A stretch of DNA of 64,000 nucleotides, taken from the NCBI GenBank assembly GCA_944392275.1, contig CALXWA010000006.1, positions 1-64,000 on the forward strand, given 5' to 3'. How positions within the stretch are numbered: position 1 is the first letter of the stretch; the number at the start of each line of letters is the position of its first letter. The translations under genes and the position numbers were made by a program. The stretch is from an uncultured Alphaproteobacteria bacterium (GTDB lineage Bacteria; Pseudomonadota; Alphaproteobacteria; RF32; CAG-239). The notes under the pieces are model-generated. The model saw only the letters and a program-made list of their open reading frames with translations. It was not told the origin of the DNA and ran no database searches. Positions 16,726 to 25,641 of this stretch are shown in pieces.

Positions 16726-19700
16726 TTACCATGGGTCGGTGTATTTTAGTGTCGGATCGTTTAATCGATCAACATAACCGGTTGGTTTGCCTCCAAAACC
16801 ACTGCGGAAATTTTCTAATTGATCGTATTGTGTATCAATTTCATTATTATTGCCTCCGCTTCCGTTCCATTCAACATATCCGTTACTTCTTTCAAAATAG
16901 CAATAGGTGTCGGCAATGGCAGCCATCTCTTGATTAAAGACCGGAAAGAGGTTCCAGACAATTTTTCCTTGAGCACTGCTTGCTGCACTTGCGGTTCCAA
17001 CTCCTTCCAAATAATCCGAATAATCAGAGCCATTATAGAGGAATCCCATTACGGCGTTCCAACCAAGGAAGGCATCACTGTATTGATCGTCGGTTAAGTT
17101 ACTAGCATAGTTTCCGCTACGAATACCGGTAACGGTTGTGTTTAACCAAGTGTTTGCCTGGAAGGTTAACGGGTTACCAACAATGGTATGGGTATGTGAG
17201 GTATTGGTGGCGGCAACGTTTGTTTCAAAAATATGAAAGACAGATTCTTCCGGATTGGTCGGTGTGTTAAAGTAAATTCTAAACTTTTCACCAATAGTTT
17301 CCGGATTTTTCAAGGCGGCGTAGGTGTTTGTCAAGTTGCTGTAGGTGTCACCAGATGCTTTGTTAATATGGTAAACATCCGCCATTTTCCAGCGAATAGG
17401 GTGAATGGTGACCACTTTGGCGTATCCCGGCGGGCATTGGGGAGACGGAATAAAGCCCATCCACGGCGAGGCAGCACAGTTAGCTGTTTCCGAACCACAA
17501 TTTTCCGGATCGCCTCCGACAACTTTTCCATCCGAAGATATTTTAATTTCTGTTGTCCAATCCCTTACGGCGGCTTCTTTGTAAGTGTTATCCAAAACAT
17601 AAATACCTTTGTTGATAAAGTCCGGAAGAATATCGCTTAAACGAGCTCCGCCTCGTGTGGTTAATTTTATATCATGCATGACGGAAGTGTAAGCCGGATT
17701 GATTTGGTATTGATCATATAGGGTATAGCTTGGTGCCGAACTTGCTCCGCCAACACCCTTAAAATGGGCTTGGTAAGGATTAAAACGGGATAAGTCCGTA
17801 TTCATGGCACCACTTCCGTTGCGGGTATTGGCAACCATACGGTCGGCTTTGATGTAACCGGTGGGGGAGGTCGAATTTGAGTTTGTCGGTAGTTGAATAA
17901 TACCCTTACGGTGCATAAGAATTCCTTGGGAAGTATTGGCATTAGAATCGGAGGATTCTAAATCATAAGCACTATTGGTCAGCATGCTTAAAGAACTATC
18001 TTCGTCTCGTCCGAAAACTAAACGACTGGAGCCTTGGTATAAGCGGCTATCATTATCAACACGGTGTTCTATTTTGTTTCCGTCTAAGAAAAGACCAATA
18101 TTATTTTTTTGAATCTCAATATCATGAGAAGATCCATTCGGTACAAATTCAATAGAAGCATATTCATCTCCCATTGTAAGAGTATTCGAATCGCCTTTGA
18201 GACGAAAACCAATATTATTTCCTTCAAAAACGACATCTTTATTTTGGGCATTGATGTAAAATGAAGATGTTGCCGTATCGGTTACGTTATCAGGTAAAAA
18301 GTATACGGGACCTCTCATGGATACACGATTTGGGGTTGCTCTTAAACTCCATTTTCCCGTATCATTAAAACCAGCTTGAAAAATATTGCTGACATTAAGA
18401 TTACTGGTATTAAGCGTTCCGGCAATATAGGCGTTTTCAGAAATGTAAATATTATCGGTCAAAAAACCATTTTCTGCTTTTACATGGTATTTGTTTCCGG
18501 GAGCCATGCTGCTGATTGTTCCGGTCAGAGATTGAGCATTCGAATAGCTAAACAAGCTGTCGGAGGCGGTTAAATTGTTGCTAAAATAAGTGTTTCCGGT
18601 TACGTTAATGTCATTGTCCATTGAAATACTTGATGATCCGCCAGATGCAGAGATATTAATATTGTTGTTTGCTGTAATGGTGGCATTACTTGCCGTAATA
18701 TCGGCCGCTCCGTTTGATAAGGATACGGATGCTCCGGAGGTGTGAAGTTTGGCCATTCCGGAATCGTCTAACTCTAAAGTTGCGTTATTACCGGCTTTAA
18801 TATTTACAGAGGATGAGGCCCTACCGGTTAGGTTACTCTCATTAACACTTAAATAGCTGTTTTCACTAAAGGCTAATTTGGCATTTTCATTATTCACAAA
18901 AACACCTTTGTTAGAATCCATTCCCATAAATGCGTTTGAGGTTGCCGTTAATTCAACATCTCCGTTGCTGACGTTAATTCCGCCTCCGCCAGAGATGTTT
19001 GATGTTATGGCGGCTGTTCCTTTAACAATCAATTCCATAGCAGTGTTGCCGTCAGCACTGCCGGCAATGGTTAAGTTTGAATCGCCTAAGCCATCCATAC
19101 TGGTTACCAATTTATTGACTTGGGCGGCGTTGTCATTCATATAGAGGGCTGTTTGCATGGTGTTGTATCGAGTATCATTATCTTTTAAGACCCTGTATAA
19201 AACATCTTCTTGTGATACATTACCAGAAGAGGCCGTGATGGCACTTGAAGATATGGCAACAATATCACCGTCACTGGCATTAAAATCTCCGGTTGTTGCT
19301 GACCATCCACCTTGAACCCCCATAATGTCACTTCCGTTTACAATACCGCCGTTTGCTCCGATCATGGAGGCAATTTTATTTTTACGGATTGTATTTAAGC
19401 TTCCATCATAAGGGGTTGCCGCAACAAATCCTGTAATCGTAGCATTGGGGCTAACCCCTTCAACGGTGTAAGAAAATTGAAAATTAGAAAAAGTTTTCAT
19501 CTGTTCCGCATTAAAACCCAGAGGAAGGTATGGTTCAATGTTCGAAACATCAACACTGGAGGAACCTCCATCGGCAATTTCGGCATAATGGTCTTGGATG
19601 TAACCGTCTAGAGCTTTAGAAAGCGTCCGCATATGCGTGGCGGTATTGATGTCTTGCAGTTCTGTGGTACGTTCGGCTGCTTTTTTATATAAGACAGGGG

Positions 19701-19788
19701 TAACCATGCTTATCAGGCCAAGCATGGCTATGGCCTCTACCATAATGCCACCTTTTTGTCCCAGTAATTCTTTTGTTTTTCTTAACAT
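16726..19788 (-). CDS. Giant prepilin-like adhesin (1020 residues)
   Basis: The N-terminus (MLRKTKELLGQKG, then GIMVEAIAMLGLISMV) has the layout of a type IV prepilin: short basic leader, Gly, then a hydrophobic helix with Glu at position 5 if cut between the two glycines. Residues about 40-240 could form a pilin-like head. Residues 240-650 are Ser/Asn/Thr/Gly-rich short repeats with beta-helix character (NATITANNNINISASGG). The last 250 residues hold a Cys-containing region (CGSETANCAA, IPSPQCPPGYAKV) and an aromatic C-terminus. The plan recalls shufflon PilV tip adhesins. No prepilin peptidase or assembly ATPase is in the window. It forms its own unit between fliP and fliL, with the 218-residue gene just upstream. 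Confidence 0.65.
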   Translation of the reverse strand: MLRKTKELLGQKGGIMVEAIAMLGLISMVTPVLYKKAAERTTELQDINTATHMRTLSKALDGYIQDHYAEIADGGSSSVDVSNIEPYLPLGFNAEQMKTFSNFQFSYTVEGVSPNATITGFVAATPYDGSLNTIRKNKIASMIGANGGIVNGSDIMGVQGGWSATTGDFNASDGDIVAISSSAITASSGNVSQEDVLYRVLKDNDTRYNTMQTALYMNDNAAQVNKLVTSMDGLGDSNLTIAGSADGNTAMELIVKGTAAITSNISGGGGINVSNGDVELTATSNAFMGMDSNKGVFVNNENAKLAFSENSYLSVNESNLTGRASSSVNIKAGNNATLELDDSGMAKLHTSGASVSLSNGAADITASNATITANNNINISASGGSSSISMDNDINVTGNTYFSNNLTASDSLFSYSNAQSLTGTISSMAPGNKYHVKAENGFLTDNIYISENAYIAGTLNTSNLNVSNIFQAGFNDTGKWSLRATPNRVSMRGPVYFLPDNVTDTATSSFYINAQNKDVVFEGNNIGFRLKGDSNTLTMGDEYASIEFVPNGSSHDIEIQKNNIGLFLDGNKIEHRVDNDSRLYQGSSRLVFGRDEDSSLSMLTNSAYDLESSDSNANTSQGILMHRKGIIQLPTNSNSTSPTGYIKADRMVANTRNGSGAMNTDLSRFNPYQAHFKGVGGASSAPSYTLYDQYQINPAYTSVMHDIKLTTRGGARLSDILPDFINKGIYVLDNTYKEAAVRDWTTEIKISSDGKVVGGDPENCGSETANCAASPWMGFIPSPQCPPGYAKVVTIHPIRWKMADVYHINKASGDTYSNLTNTYAALKNPETIGEKFRIYFNTPTNPEESVFHIFETNVAATNTSHTHTIVGNPLTFQANTWLNTTVTGIRSGNYASNLTDDQYSDAFLGWNAVMGFLYNGSDYSDYLEGVGTASAASSAQGKIVWNLFPVFNQEMAAIADTYCYFERSNGYVEWNGSGGNNNEIDTQYDQLENFRSGFGGKPTGYVDRLNDPTLKYTDPW

Positions 19789-19810
19789 GGTTAAGTCTCC
19801 TAAAAAATCC

Positions 19811-20467
19811 TTAAATCGCCGTTAGATAAATCATACACAAACGACCGCTATTAATACAATTATTTTGAAAATAAGCATCTTCCGTAATTGGTTTGGGTAT
19901 GGCTATGGTTGATTTTAATAACTTAACACCATAAGCAGATCCCGATAGATTGGTATCACTTACGGCTGAATCTATTGGAACCAGGTAACCATAAAGAGCA
20001 TTGGTTCCAAGTAAAGAACGAATGGCTCCGATATAATCTGCTGTTGGAAGTAAGATGTCACTCTGAAAGCTTTTTTGGTTTACCCAACGTTGCGGAGGTT
20101 CTCCGTACGTTATAATATATTTCGCGGTTTCTGCCGAGCGACATCGGAGGGGATCATTACTGCGGCTCCAATCTGTGCGTTCAAAGCAGAAAAATTGGGT
20201 TTCATAGTTGTCGACATCGTTAAAAAAGCTATCTGCATTTTCGGCAATCATTTCCGGTGTGTAGGGACCTACGGGTAAAACGGTTGATTCTGTGAAAGGT
20301 TCACGGACACGAATATAGTTTCGGGCAAAGCGATGATGTTTGGCAATACGACCAATGTGGGCTTCCGCCAAGGGTTCTACCGTAATTTCTCGGTAGTCGC
20401 TGCGTGGAGCCAAAGCATATGAGGCAATTGCTGCCAGAAATGTTGCCAAGACAACCCAGATGTACAT
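19811..20467 (-). CDS. Membrane-anchored protein paired with the pilin-like adhesin
   Basis: The 218-residue product begins with one hydrophobic helix (MYIWVVLATFLAAIASYALA) and then a soluble, extracytoplasmic domain with four Cys (in FFCFER, PLRCRS and NNCINSGRLC), enough for two disulfides. It has no prepilin cleavage motif. It ends 22 bases upstream of the pilin-like gene and is likely its operon partner, perhaps an assembly factor or minor subunit. No family is recognised; the inference comes from position and topology. Confidence 0.5.
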   Translation of the reverse strand: MYIWVVLATFLAAIASYALAPRSDYREITVEPLAEAHIGRIAKHHRFARNYIRVREPFTESTVLPVGPYTPEMIAENADSFFNDVDNYETQFFCFERTDWSRSNDPLRCRSAETAKYIITYGEPPQRWVNQKSFQSDILLPTADYIGAIRSLLGTNALYGYLVPIDSAVSDTNLSGSAYGVKLLKSTIAIPKPITEDAYFQNNCINSGRLCMIYLTAI

Positions 20468-20582
20468 TTTTTACCTCAATTATATTACTTCTCTATCTTA
20501 TAATTTATCATAAAAAAAGTTTCAAATCTATTAAATTGCCTGGATTTTTTTGAATTTCACATTTTTGTAACATTTATGTGAT

Positions 20583-21326
20583 TTATTTGAAGCTGTTGAC
20601 CAAAGATCCAGCCAAAAGGTACCATCCGTCGACCAAAACAAAAAAGATTACCTTAAAAGGAAGAGCCAGTACCGTTGGCGGTAGCATCATCATACCCATG
20701 GACATTAAAACCGATGCGATGACCATATCTATAATTAAAAACGGAATGTAAATTAAAAAACCGATTTCAAAGGCTCGGCGGAGTTCACTGATCATAAAAG
20801 CGGGAATCGCTATTTTGAGGGGTGTTTCCGATACTTTTTCGGCTGGTTTTTCTCCGGCTAAATCCGTAAATAAAAGCAAATCTTTTTCACGCGTGTTGTT
20901 GACCATAAATTCTTTGATCGGAGAGGTAGCTTTTTCTAAGCCATCCATCACTTCAATTTGCTCATCAATCATGGGCTTAATGCCTTGTTCCCAAGATTTT
21001 TCAAGTGTTGGACTCATGATAAATAAGGTTAAAAATAACGCTAAAGAAACCAAAACCATATTAGGTGGGGTGGCGTTGGTTGCCAATGCACTTCGGGTGA
21101 TGGAGAAGACAACGATAATGCGAGTGAAAGAGGTCATCATGATGACAATCGACGGAGCTAATGACAACACCGTTATCAACATGAAAACACTGAAAATGCG
21201 AGCCGTTGTTGAGCCACTCGGTGCCTCTTGAAGATTCACACTAATGCTTTGAGCCAGTGCAGAATCGGCAAAACTGGTTAGAAAACACAAGATAAAAGCA
21301 AAAAGAATGGTTTTACGTAATTTCAT
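20583..21326 (-). CDS. fliP: Flagellar export gate protein FliP
   Basis: FliP forms the core of the flagellar type III export gate. The 247-residue protein has a signal peptide (FAFILCFLTSFADSALAQ), the conserved SLAPSIVIMMTSFTRIIVVF, TPPNMVLVSLALFLTLFIMS, AFMISELRRAFEIGFLIYIP and SMGMMMLPP. Length is normal. Its ATG overlaps the fliO stop (ATGA). Confidence 0.95.
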   Translation of the reverse strand: MKLRKTILFAFILCFLTSFADSALAQSISVNLQEAPSGSTTARIFSVFMLITVLSLAPSIVIMMTSFTRIIVVFSITRSALATNATPPNMVLVSLALFLTLFIMSPTLEKSWEQGIKPMIDEQIEVMDGLEKATSPIKEFMVNNTREKDLLLFTDLAGEKPAEKVSETPLKIAIPAFMISELRRAFEIGFLIYIPFLIIDMVIASVLMSMGMMMLPPTVLALPFKVIFFVLVDGWYLLAGSLVNSFK

Positions 21327-21604
21327 TTAGTGGGCCTTTGTTTTTCTTTTAATAAAAGAGGGGTACCGTTATTCAAAACTAAAGTATATTCTTGATCCTC
21401 ACAACGGATAACGGCAATGCTGTTTTTAGAATCTATTCGGGTTATTTCTAAGATTTCAGTTCGGCGGGAGGAAGATAATTTTTGCAAAAAACGACAGCGA
21501 ATCCCTTTGAGCTCGCAATATTTTACCAGCCACAAAGTCAATATTAACAATCCAAGAACAAACAGCAGGGACATTACAGCCTGCAGAATGCTTTGCCATT
21601 CCAT
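21323..21604 (-). CDS. fliO: Flagellar biosynthesis protein FliO
   Basis: This 93-residue protein has an N-terminal membrane helix (VMSLLFVLGLLILTLWLVKY) and a small cytoplasmic beta domain (TEILEITRIDSKNSIAVIRC), as in FliO, which helps assemble the FliP pore. The ATGA overlap with fliP confirms the pair. It is the first gene of the minus-strand cluster. Confidence 0.85.
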   Translation of the reverse strand: MEWQSILQAVMSLLFVLGLLILTLWLVKYCELKGIRCRFLQKLSSSRRTEILEITRIDSKNSIAVIRCEDQEYTLVLNNGTPLLLKEKQRPTK

Positions 21605-21708
21605 GAAAAACTCCCCTTTCTTCTGTTGCGTGATTATAAAATTATTTTTCGGGGATAGTCAATAAAAGCCGCTTGCCCTTGTTAATAGAGTTTGTTAAAT
21701 TTTCTTTC

Positions 21709-22254
21709 ATGAAAGTAAAGAAAAAAGAAATTGAAATCAGTGATGAACGTAAGACTTTTGACCTCCTTCCGGCGGCAAAAACAATTTTGCCTTTGGTTAA
21801 AAAAGTTTTGGGGCAAAAAGGATTAGTGGCAATTGATCTTATCCAAGAGTGGGAGCAAATTGTCGGGGAGGAGTTGGCTGAATTTACAATCCCGTGGAAA
21901 ATTGATTTTAAAAAAAATGAAAGAAATAACGGGGTGTTGTCCGTTTATGTTCCCTCCGGGGCTTTTGCTTTGGAGTTGCAACATCGGGAAAGCTTTATTC
22001 TTAGTAAAATTAATATGTATTTTGGGTATCAGGCGGTTTCTTCTTTGAAGATTATACAAAATTCCTCCTTTGATATGGTAAAAGAAAATAAGATTGGCTG
22101 TGAACGAAAACAAAAAGCTCTTGTATCTCCACAAGAAGAAAATTATATTAAAGAGCTGGCAGAAGGTGTTGAAAATTCTGCCCTCAAACAAAAGCTTGAG
22201 GAACTCGGAAGAAGTGTTTTCAGTGAAAATAAAGGTGTAAAGAAGGAAAAATGA
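21709..22254 (+). CDS. dciA: DciA-like DUF721 protein
   Basis: This protein of 181 residues has a DUF721 core (LDLIQEWEQIVGEELAEF-like block near 45-60, then LSVYVPSGAFALELQHRESF) as in DciA, the replicative helicase loader of bacteria that lack DnaC. ATG 21709 is preferred over the upstream TTG, which would add a hydrophobic, unconserved extension; neither has a clear Shine-Dalgarno. It overlaps the next gene by four bases (ATGA). A DUF721 gene followed by a thioredoxin-fold gene is the usual alphaproteobacterial order. Confidence 0.8.
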   Translation: MKVKKKEIEISDERKTFDLLPAAKTILPLVKKVLGQKGLVAIDLIQEWEQIVGEELAEFTIPWKIDFKKNERNNGVLSVYVPSGAFALELQHRESFILSKINMYFGYQAVSSLKIIQNSSFDMVKENKIGCERKQKALVSPQEENYIKELAEGVENSALKQKLEELGRSVFSENKGVKKEK

Positions 22255-22997
22255 GTTTAGAACGTTTTATTAAAAACTGTAGCGGTTTTATTGCCGGAGT
22301 TGTTGTCTTTTTGTTGGTTGCGGGAATGTACCTTTCTTCTAAGGGTTTTGTTATGGATGAAAACGGCAATCTGGTTTTGATTAATAGTGCTTATGCTCAA
22401 GATGCTGAGCCTCAGAAGAAAGAATTGGATGCTAATTTAACCATGCCTGAAGACCATGTTATGGGAAAAGCCGAGGCTCCGATTACTCTTTATGAATATT
22501 CTTCTTTCGGGTGTTTCCATTGTGCCGATTTTCATTTAGACGTTTTGCCGAAAATTAAAAAGGAGTATATTGATAAAGGGTTGTTAAGAGTTGTGTTTGT
22601 TCCTTTCCCAATTGATCGGGCTTCTATGGATGCGGCTTTGATCTCTGAATGTGTTCCTGAGGATAAGTATTTTCCTTTTGTTGATGTGTTATTTCGGCAA
22701 CAAAGAAATTGGGGAATGGCTAAAAATCCGCAAAAAGAATTGATGGAATATGCGGAATTATCCGGTTTGGATCGTGAAAAAGCAAAATTATGTCTTAAAG
22801 ATGATAATCAAGCTCGTGAAATTTTAGGTAATCGTCAAAACGGAATCTCTGTTTTAGGGATACAGGGAACGCCTTCTTTTATTGTTAGTGATAAAAATGG
22901 TAAAGAATTATTTCCCGGGCTATCTTCTTTTGAGCAAATTCAAGATATCTTGACGCAACGTTTGGCGAAACTGAATGAAAAAAGTGCAAATAAATAA
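22251..22997 (+). CDS. DsbA-family periplasmic thiol-disulfide protein
   Basis: The 248-residue protein has an N-terminal membrane or signal segment (FIAGVVVFLLVAGMYLSS), a linker and a DsbA/BdbD-like thioredoxin domain with active site CFHC (88-91), a helical insertion and the cis-proline loop GTPSFIV. It is predicted to introduce or shuffle disulfides in the periplasm. Translation is coupled to dciA. DsbA proteins usually have CPHC; Phe in place of Pro may change the redox potential. Confidence 0.9.
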   Translation: MSLERFIKNCSGFIAGVVVFLLVAGMYLSSKGFVMDENGNLVLINSAYAQDAEPQKKELDANLTMPEDHVMGKAEAPITLYEYSSFGCFHCADFHLDVLPKIKKEYIDKGLLRVVFVPFPIDRASMDAALISECVPEDKYFPFVDVLFRQQRNWGMAKNPQKELMEYAELSGLDREKAKLCLKDDNQAREILGNRQNGISVLGIQGTPSFIVSDKNGKELFPGLSSFEQIQDILTQRLAKLNEKSANK

Positions 22998-23052
22998 AAT
23001 TTTAGCGTTTCTTTAATAACTCGGTAATATTTTGTCGGATATAGTGTTTTTT

Positions 23053-23355
23053 ATGAAAAAAGTGCCTGAGGATATAAAAGAGCTTGAACTACGAATACAG
23101 CAGCTCAAAGAAAAAGAAAATCGTGTGAGAGGAAATAAAGAAGAATCTCCTTTTATGCACGCTTCTAAAACAGGATTAAGGATTGGGACGGAATTGTTGT
23201 CCGGTGTTTTGGTCGGAGCCGCGGTGGGGTATTTTTTAGATCAAGCTTTGGAAACAAAACCATGGATGTTGATTGTGTTTTTGTTTTTGGGCGGTGCCGC
23301 AGGGATTTTAAATGTTTACCGCTTTGTGAAAAAAGAGGAAAAAAGTAAGGAGTAA
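23053..23355 (+). CDS. atpI: ATP synthase protein I
   Basis: The 100-residue protein has an N-terminal coiled segment and two membrane helices (IGTELLSGVLVGAAVGYFLD and MLIVFLFLGGAAGILNVYRF), typical of AtpI/AtpZ, which helps assemble the c-ring. ATG 23053 fits the family start better than the TTG at 23032; neither has a good Shine-Dalgarno. It leads the F0 operon; atpB follows after six bases. Confidence 0.85.
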   Translation: MKKVPEDIKELELRIQQLKEKENRVRGNKEESPFMHASKTGLRIGTELLSGVLVGAAVGYFLDQALETKPWMLIVFLFLGGAAGILNVYRFVKKEEKSKE

Positions 23356-23360
23356 AGCTT

Positions 23361-24083
23361 GTGTCAAATCCGATGGAACAATTTGTGGTAAAGCCGTTGA
23401 TTCCGCTTGAAGTCGGTGGGGTCGATATTTCTTTTACCAATTCAGCCCTGTTTATGGTTTTGGCCGTTACTGTTTCAAGTTTGTTGTTGGGACTTTGTTT
23501 AAGAAAACGCAGTATTGTTCCGACGGTGGCTCAATCGGTTCCGGAAGGGATTTATGAATTTATTTCCGGTTTGTTGCGAGAAAATGTCGGACCCGAAGGG
23601 TTAAAATATTTTCCTTTTATTTTTACAATGTTTTTGTTTGTGGCTTTTGGTAATCTGTTGGGTCTGTTTCCGTATGCATTTACCTTTACCTCTCATTTAA
23701 CGGCGGTTGGGAGTTTGTCGGTTATTGCTTTATTGTTTAATATTGCTATCGGAATTAAAAAGAAAAAAATCGGGTGGCTCCGGACCTTTTTGCCAAAGGG
23801 TATTCCGTTTGCGTTGGCTCCGTTGATTGTTCCGATTGAAATGATTTCTTTCTTGTCAAAGCCTTTTAGCTTAACCGTTCGTTTGGTTGCCAATATGACG
23901 GTTGGGCATATTATGTTGAAAATTATTGCCGGATTTGTGGTCGCTTTGGGGGTGGCCGGTGTGGTCCCGGTTTTGTTCAACAGTTGTATTGTTTGTTTTG
24001 AAATTTTTATCGCCTTGTTACAAGCTTTTATCTATACGGTTTTAAGCTGTATTTATCTGGGTGATGCGTTACATGAACACTAA
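23361..24083 (+). CDS. atpB: ATP synthase F0 subunit a
   Basis: Subunit a forms the proton half-channels. The 240-residue protein starts at GTG after AAGGAG and has the five to six expected helices. The essential Arg lies in SLTVRLVANMTVGH, and the last helices (FEIFIALLQAFIYTVLSCIY) match the family. Length is normal for alphaproteobacteria. Confidence 0.97.
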   Translation: MSNPMEQFVVKPLIPLEVGGVDISFTNSALFMVLAVTVSSLLLGLCLRKRSIVPTVAQSVPEGIYEFISGLLRENVGPEGLKYFPFIFTMFLFVAFGNLLGLFPYAFTFTSHLTAVGSLSVIALLFNIAIGIKKKKIGWLRTFLPKGIPFALAPLIVPIEMISFLSKPFSLTVRLVANMTVGHIMLKIIAGFVVALGVAGVVPVLFNSCIVCFEIFIALLQAFIYTVLSCIYLGDALHEH

Positions 24084-24146
24084 TATGTTTATGGCGTTAT
24101 AATTATGTGAGATTAATCTTAATAATGTTTTTGGAAAGGAAATAAA

Positions 24147-24368
24147 ATGGAACCTTTAGCTTATATCGGAGCCGGTTTGTGCGCCTTGTCAATGACTGTT
24201 GCCGCTTGGGGTGTGTCTCAAGTTTGGACGACAATTATTTCAACGGTTGGTCGTAATCCTCAAGTTAAAAAAGATGTTGATATCTATGGTTGGGCAGGAT
24301 TTGCCGCTGTTGAAGCTATTGCTTTGTATGCTTTGGTTATTGCCTTGGTTATGTTGACCGGAAACTAA
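24147..24368 (+). CDS. atpE: ATP synthase F0 subunit c, unusual first helix
   Basis: Subunit c forms the rotor ring. The 73-residue protein has the polar loop GRNPQ (35-39) and the proton-binding Glu56 in helix 2 (AAVEAIALYALVIAL). Helix 1 reads IGAGLCALSMTVAAWGVSQV, so the usual glycine-repeat motif (GxGxGxGxG) is mostly replaced by Ala, Ser, Thr and even Trp. Good Shine-Dalgarno (AAAGGA). A hairpin lies directly behind the gene. Confidence 0.95.
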   Translation: MEPLAYIGAGLCALSMTVAAWGVSQVWTTIISTVGRNPQVKKDVDIYGWAGFAAVEAIALYALVIALVMLTGN

Positions 24369-24376
24369 AAACCTTT

Positions 24377-24421
24377 CCTGAGCTTAGCCTGTCTTGTGAT
24401 TTTAGAGACAGGCCTGAGCTT
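24377..24421 (+). promoter_or_regulatory. Hairpin flanked by direct repeats between atpE and the b' gene
   Basis: GCCTGTCT (24387-24394) pairs with AGACAGGC (24406-24413). The nine-base word CCTGAGCTT occurs at 24377 and again at 24413, on both sides. There is no T-run, so transcription should continue. The likely role is to stabilise the upstream atpE message, since subunit c is needed in many copies. Confidence 0.5.
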
Positions 24422-24459
24422 GGAGAATGTGTTTTTTTGGTTGTGTTTGGAGTTGAGTT

Positions 24460-24936
24460 ATGCCTCAGTTGGATTTTAGTATTTTCCCGTCACAATTTTT
24501 TTGGTTGTGTGTGTGCTTTTTTAGCATGCTGTTTATTATGAGTAAAATCATTATTCCGAGAATTGCAGAAATGATTGAGCTTCGGCGTGAAAAAATTGAC
24601 GGCAATTTGGAAAAAGCAGCTGAAATTAAAACAAAAGCCGAAGAAGCTTTGGAAAAATATCGGAATGCTTTACAAGATGCTACGAATCGGGCTAATCAGG
24701 AGATTTTGAAAACTCAACAAGACTTACAAGCCATGATTGAACGCAAGCAAAGTGATTTGGCTGCAAAGCTATCTTCAGAAATAACCGAAAGCGAAAAGAA
24801 AATCTTAAACAGTAAAGAAAAAATTTTGGCACAAGTTGATGATATTTCTTCAGAAATTGCCTTGAGCGTATTAGATAAACTCAATTTGAGTGATCCGAAT
24901 TTTGAAAAAGCTGTTAAAAGTTCTTTGAAAGAGTAA
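24460..24936 (+). CDS. ATP synthase F0 subunit b'
   Basis: The 158-residue protein has one N-terminal membrane helix (FFWLCVCFFSMLFIMSKIII) and a long charged helix, as in the peripheral stalk. It is the first of two b-type subunits in tandem, the arrangement of alphaproteobacteria and photosynthetic bacteria, in which b and b' form a heterodimer. Three bases separate it from the next gene. Confidence 0.9.
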   Translation: MPQLDFSIFPSQFFWLCVCFFSMLFIMSKIIIPRIAEMIELRREKIDGNLEKAAEIKTKAEEALEKYRNALQDATNRANQEILKTQQDLQAMIERKQSDLAAKLSSEITESEKKILNSKEKILAQVDDISSEIALSVLDKLNLSDPNFEKAVKSSLKE

Positions 24937-24939
24937 AAA

Positions 24940-25548
24940 ATGACAATGCAAAATGATTTGCCTAACCGTGAGATTATTGATGCAACACAAAATGCCGTTT
25001 TGAGTGTTGCCGATAGTGTGTCCGATGTTTTTGAAAACGCTCAGGCTTTTGGTCATGGGGAAGCTTTTTATTTGAGTCCGGAATTTTGGGTCGGATTTTC
25101 TTTTGTTTTGGTTGTTATCGGGTTGGCTCGTCCGGTTGGTCGGTTTTTGTACCAGATGTTAAAAAAACGCGGCGAGAATATTGCCGATAGAATTAATGAA
25201 TCTTCACAGCTGAAAGAAGATGCTCAAAAACTTTTGGCTGAATATGAAGGGAAATATCGTAAAGTTGAGCAAGAGGCTCAAGAAATTTTGGCTCGGGCCG
25301 AAAGAGAAATTAATTTACTTAAAAAAGAGAAAATCGCCCAGCTTGAACAAGATATGGCACGCAAAGAACGTGAAGCGTTGGAGCGGATTTCGGCTTCTCA
25401 GGAAAATGCATCTAAAGAAATTTCGGATTTGGCTATTTGTAAGGCGATGGATGCGGTAAAAAAAGTTTTGAAAGAAAAGTTGACGGATAAAGAAAAAGAT
25501 CAATTGATTGATGATTCTATTGAGCTAATTGTAAAAGCTTATAAATAA
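24940..25548 (+). CDS. atpF: ATP synthase F0 subunit b
   Basis: The second stalk subunit has 202 residues: an extended N-terminus, a membrane helix (FWVGFSFVLVVIGLARPVGR) and a long Glu/Lys-rich helix with LLAEYEGKYRKVEQEAQEIL. It is last in the atpI-atpB-atpE-b'-b operon, closed by a strong terminator; F1 genes are not here. Confidence 0.92.
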   Translation: MTMQNDLPNREIIDATQNAVLSVADSVSDVFENAQAFGHGEAFYLSPEFWVGFSFVLVVIGLARPVGRFLYQMLKKRGENIADRINESSQLKEDAQKLLAEYEGKYRKVEQEAQEILARAEREINLLKKEKIAQLEQDMARKEREALERISASQENASKEISDLAICKAMDAVKKVLKEKLTDKEKDQLIDDSIELIVKAYK

Positions 25549-25566
25549 AATAGTAAAATTAAAAAA

Positions 25567-25594
25567 AATAGCTCCGTTTGAGAGCTATTTTTTT
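25567..25594 (+). terminator. Terminator of the F0 operon
   Basis: AATAGCTC pairs with GAGCTATT around a seven-base loop, followed by eight T. Confidence 0.85.
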
Positions 25595-25641
25595 TGTTTC
25601 ATAAATCATGTCTTTAAGTTTGAGATGATTTGTGAACGCTC

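Noticed and set aside
16731..17640. Several open frames on the plus strand inside the giant pilin-like gene
   Set aside because: They are antisense to a continuous 1020-codon frame with signal and terminator.
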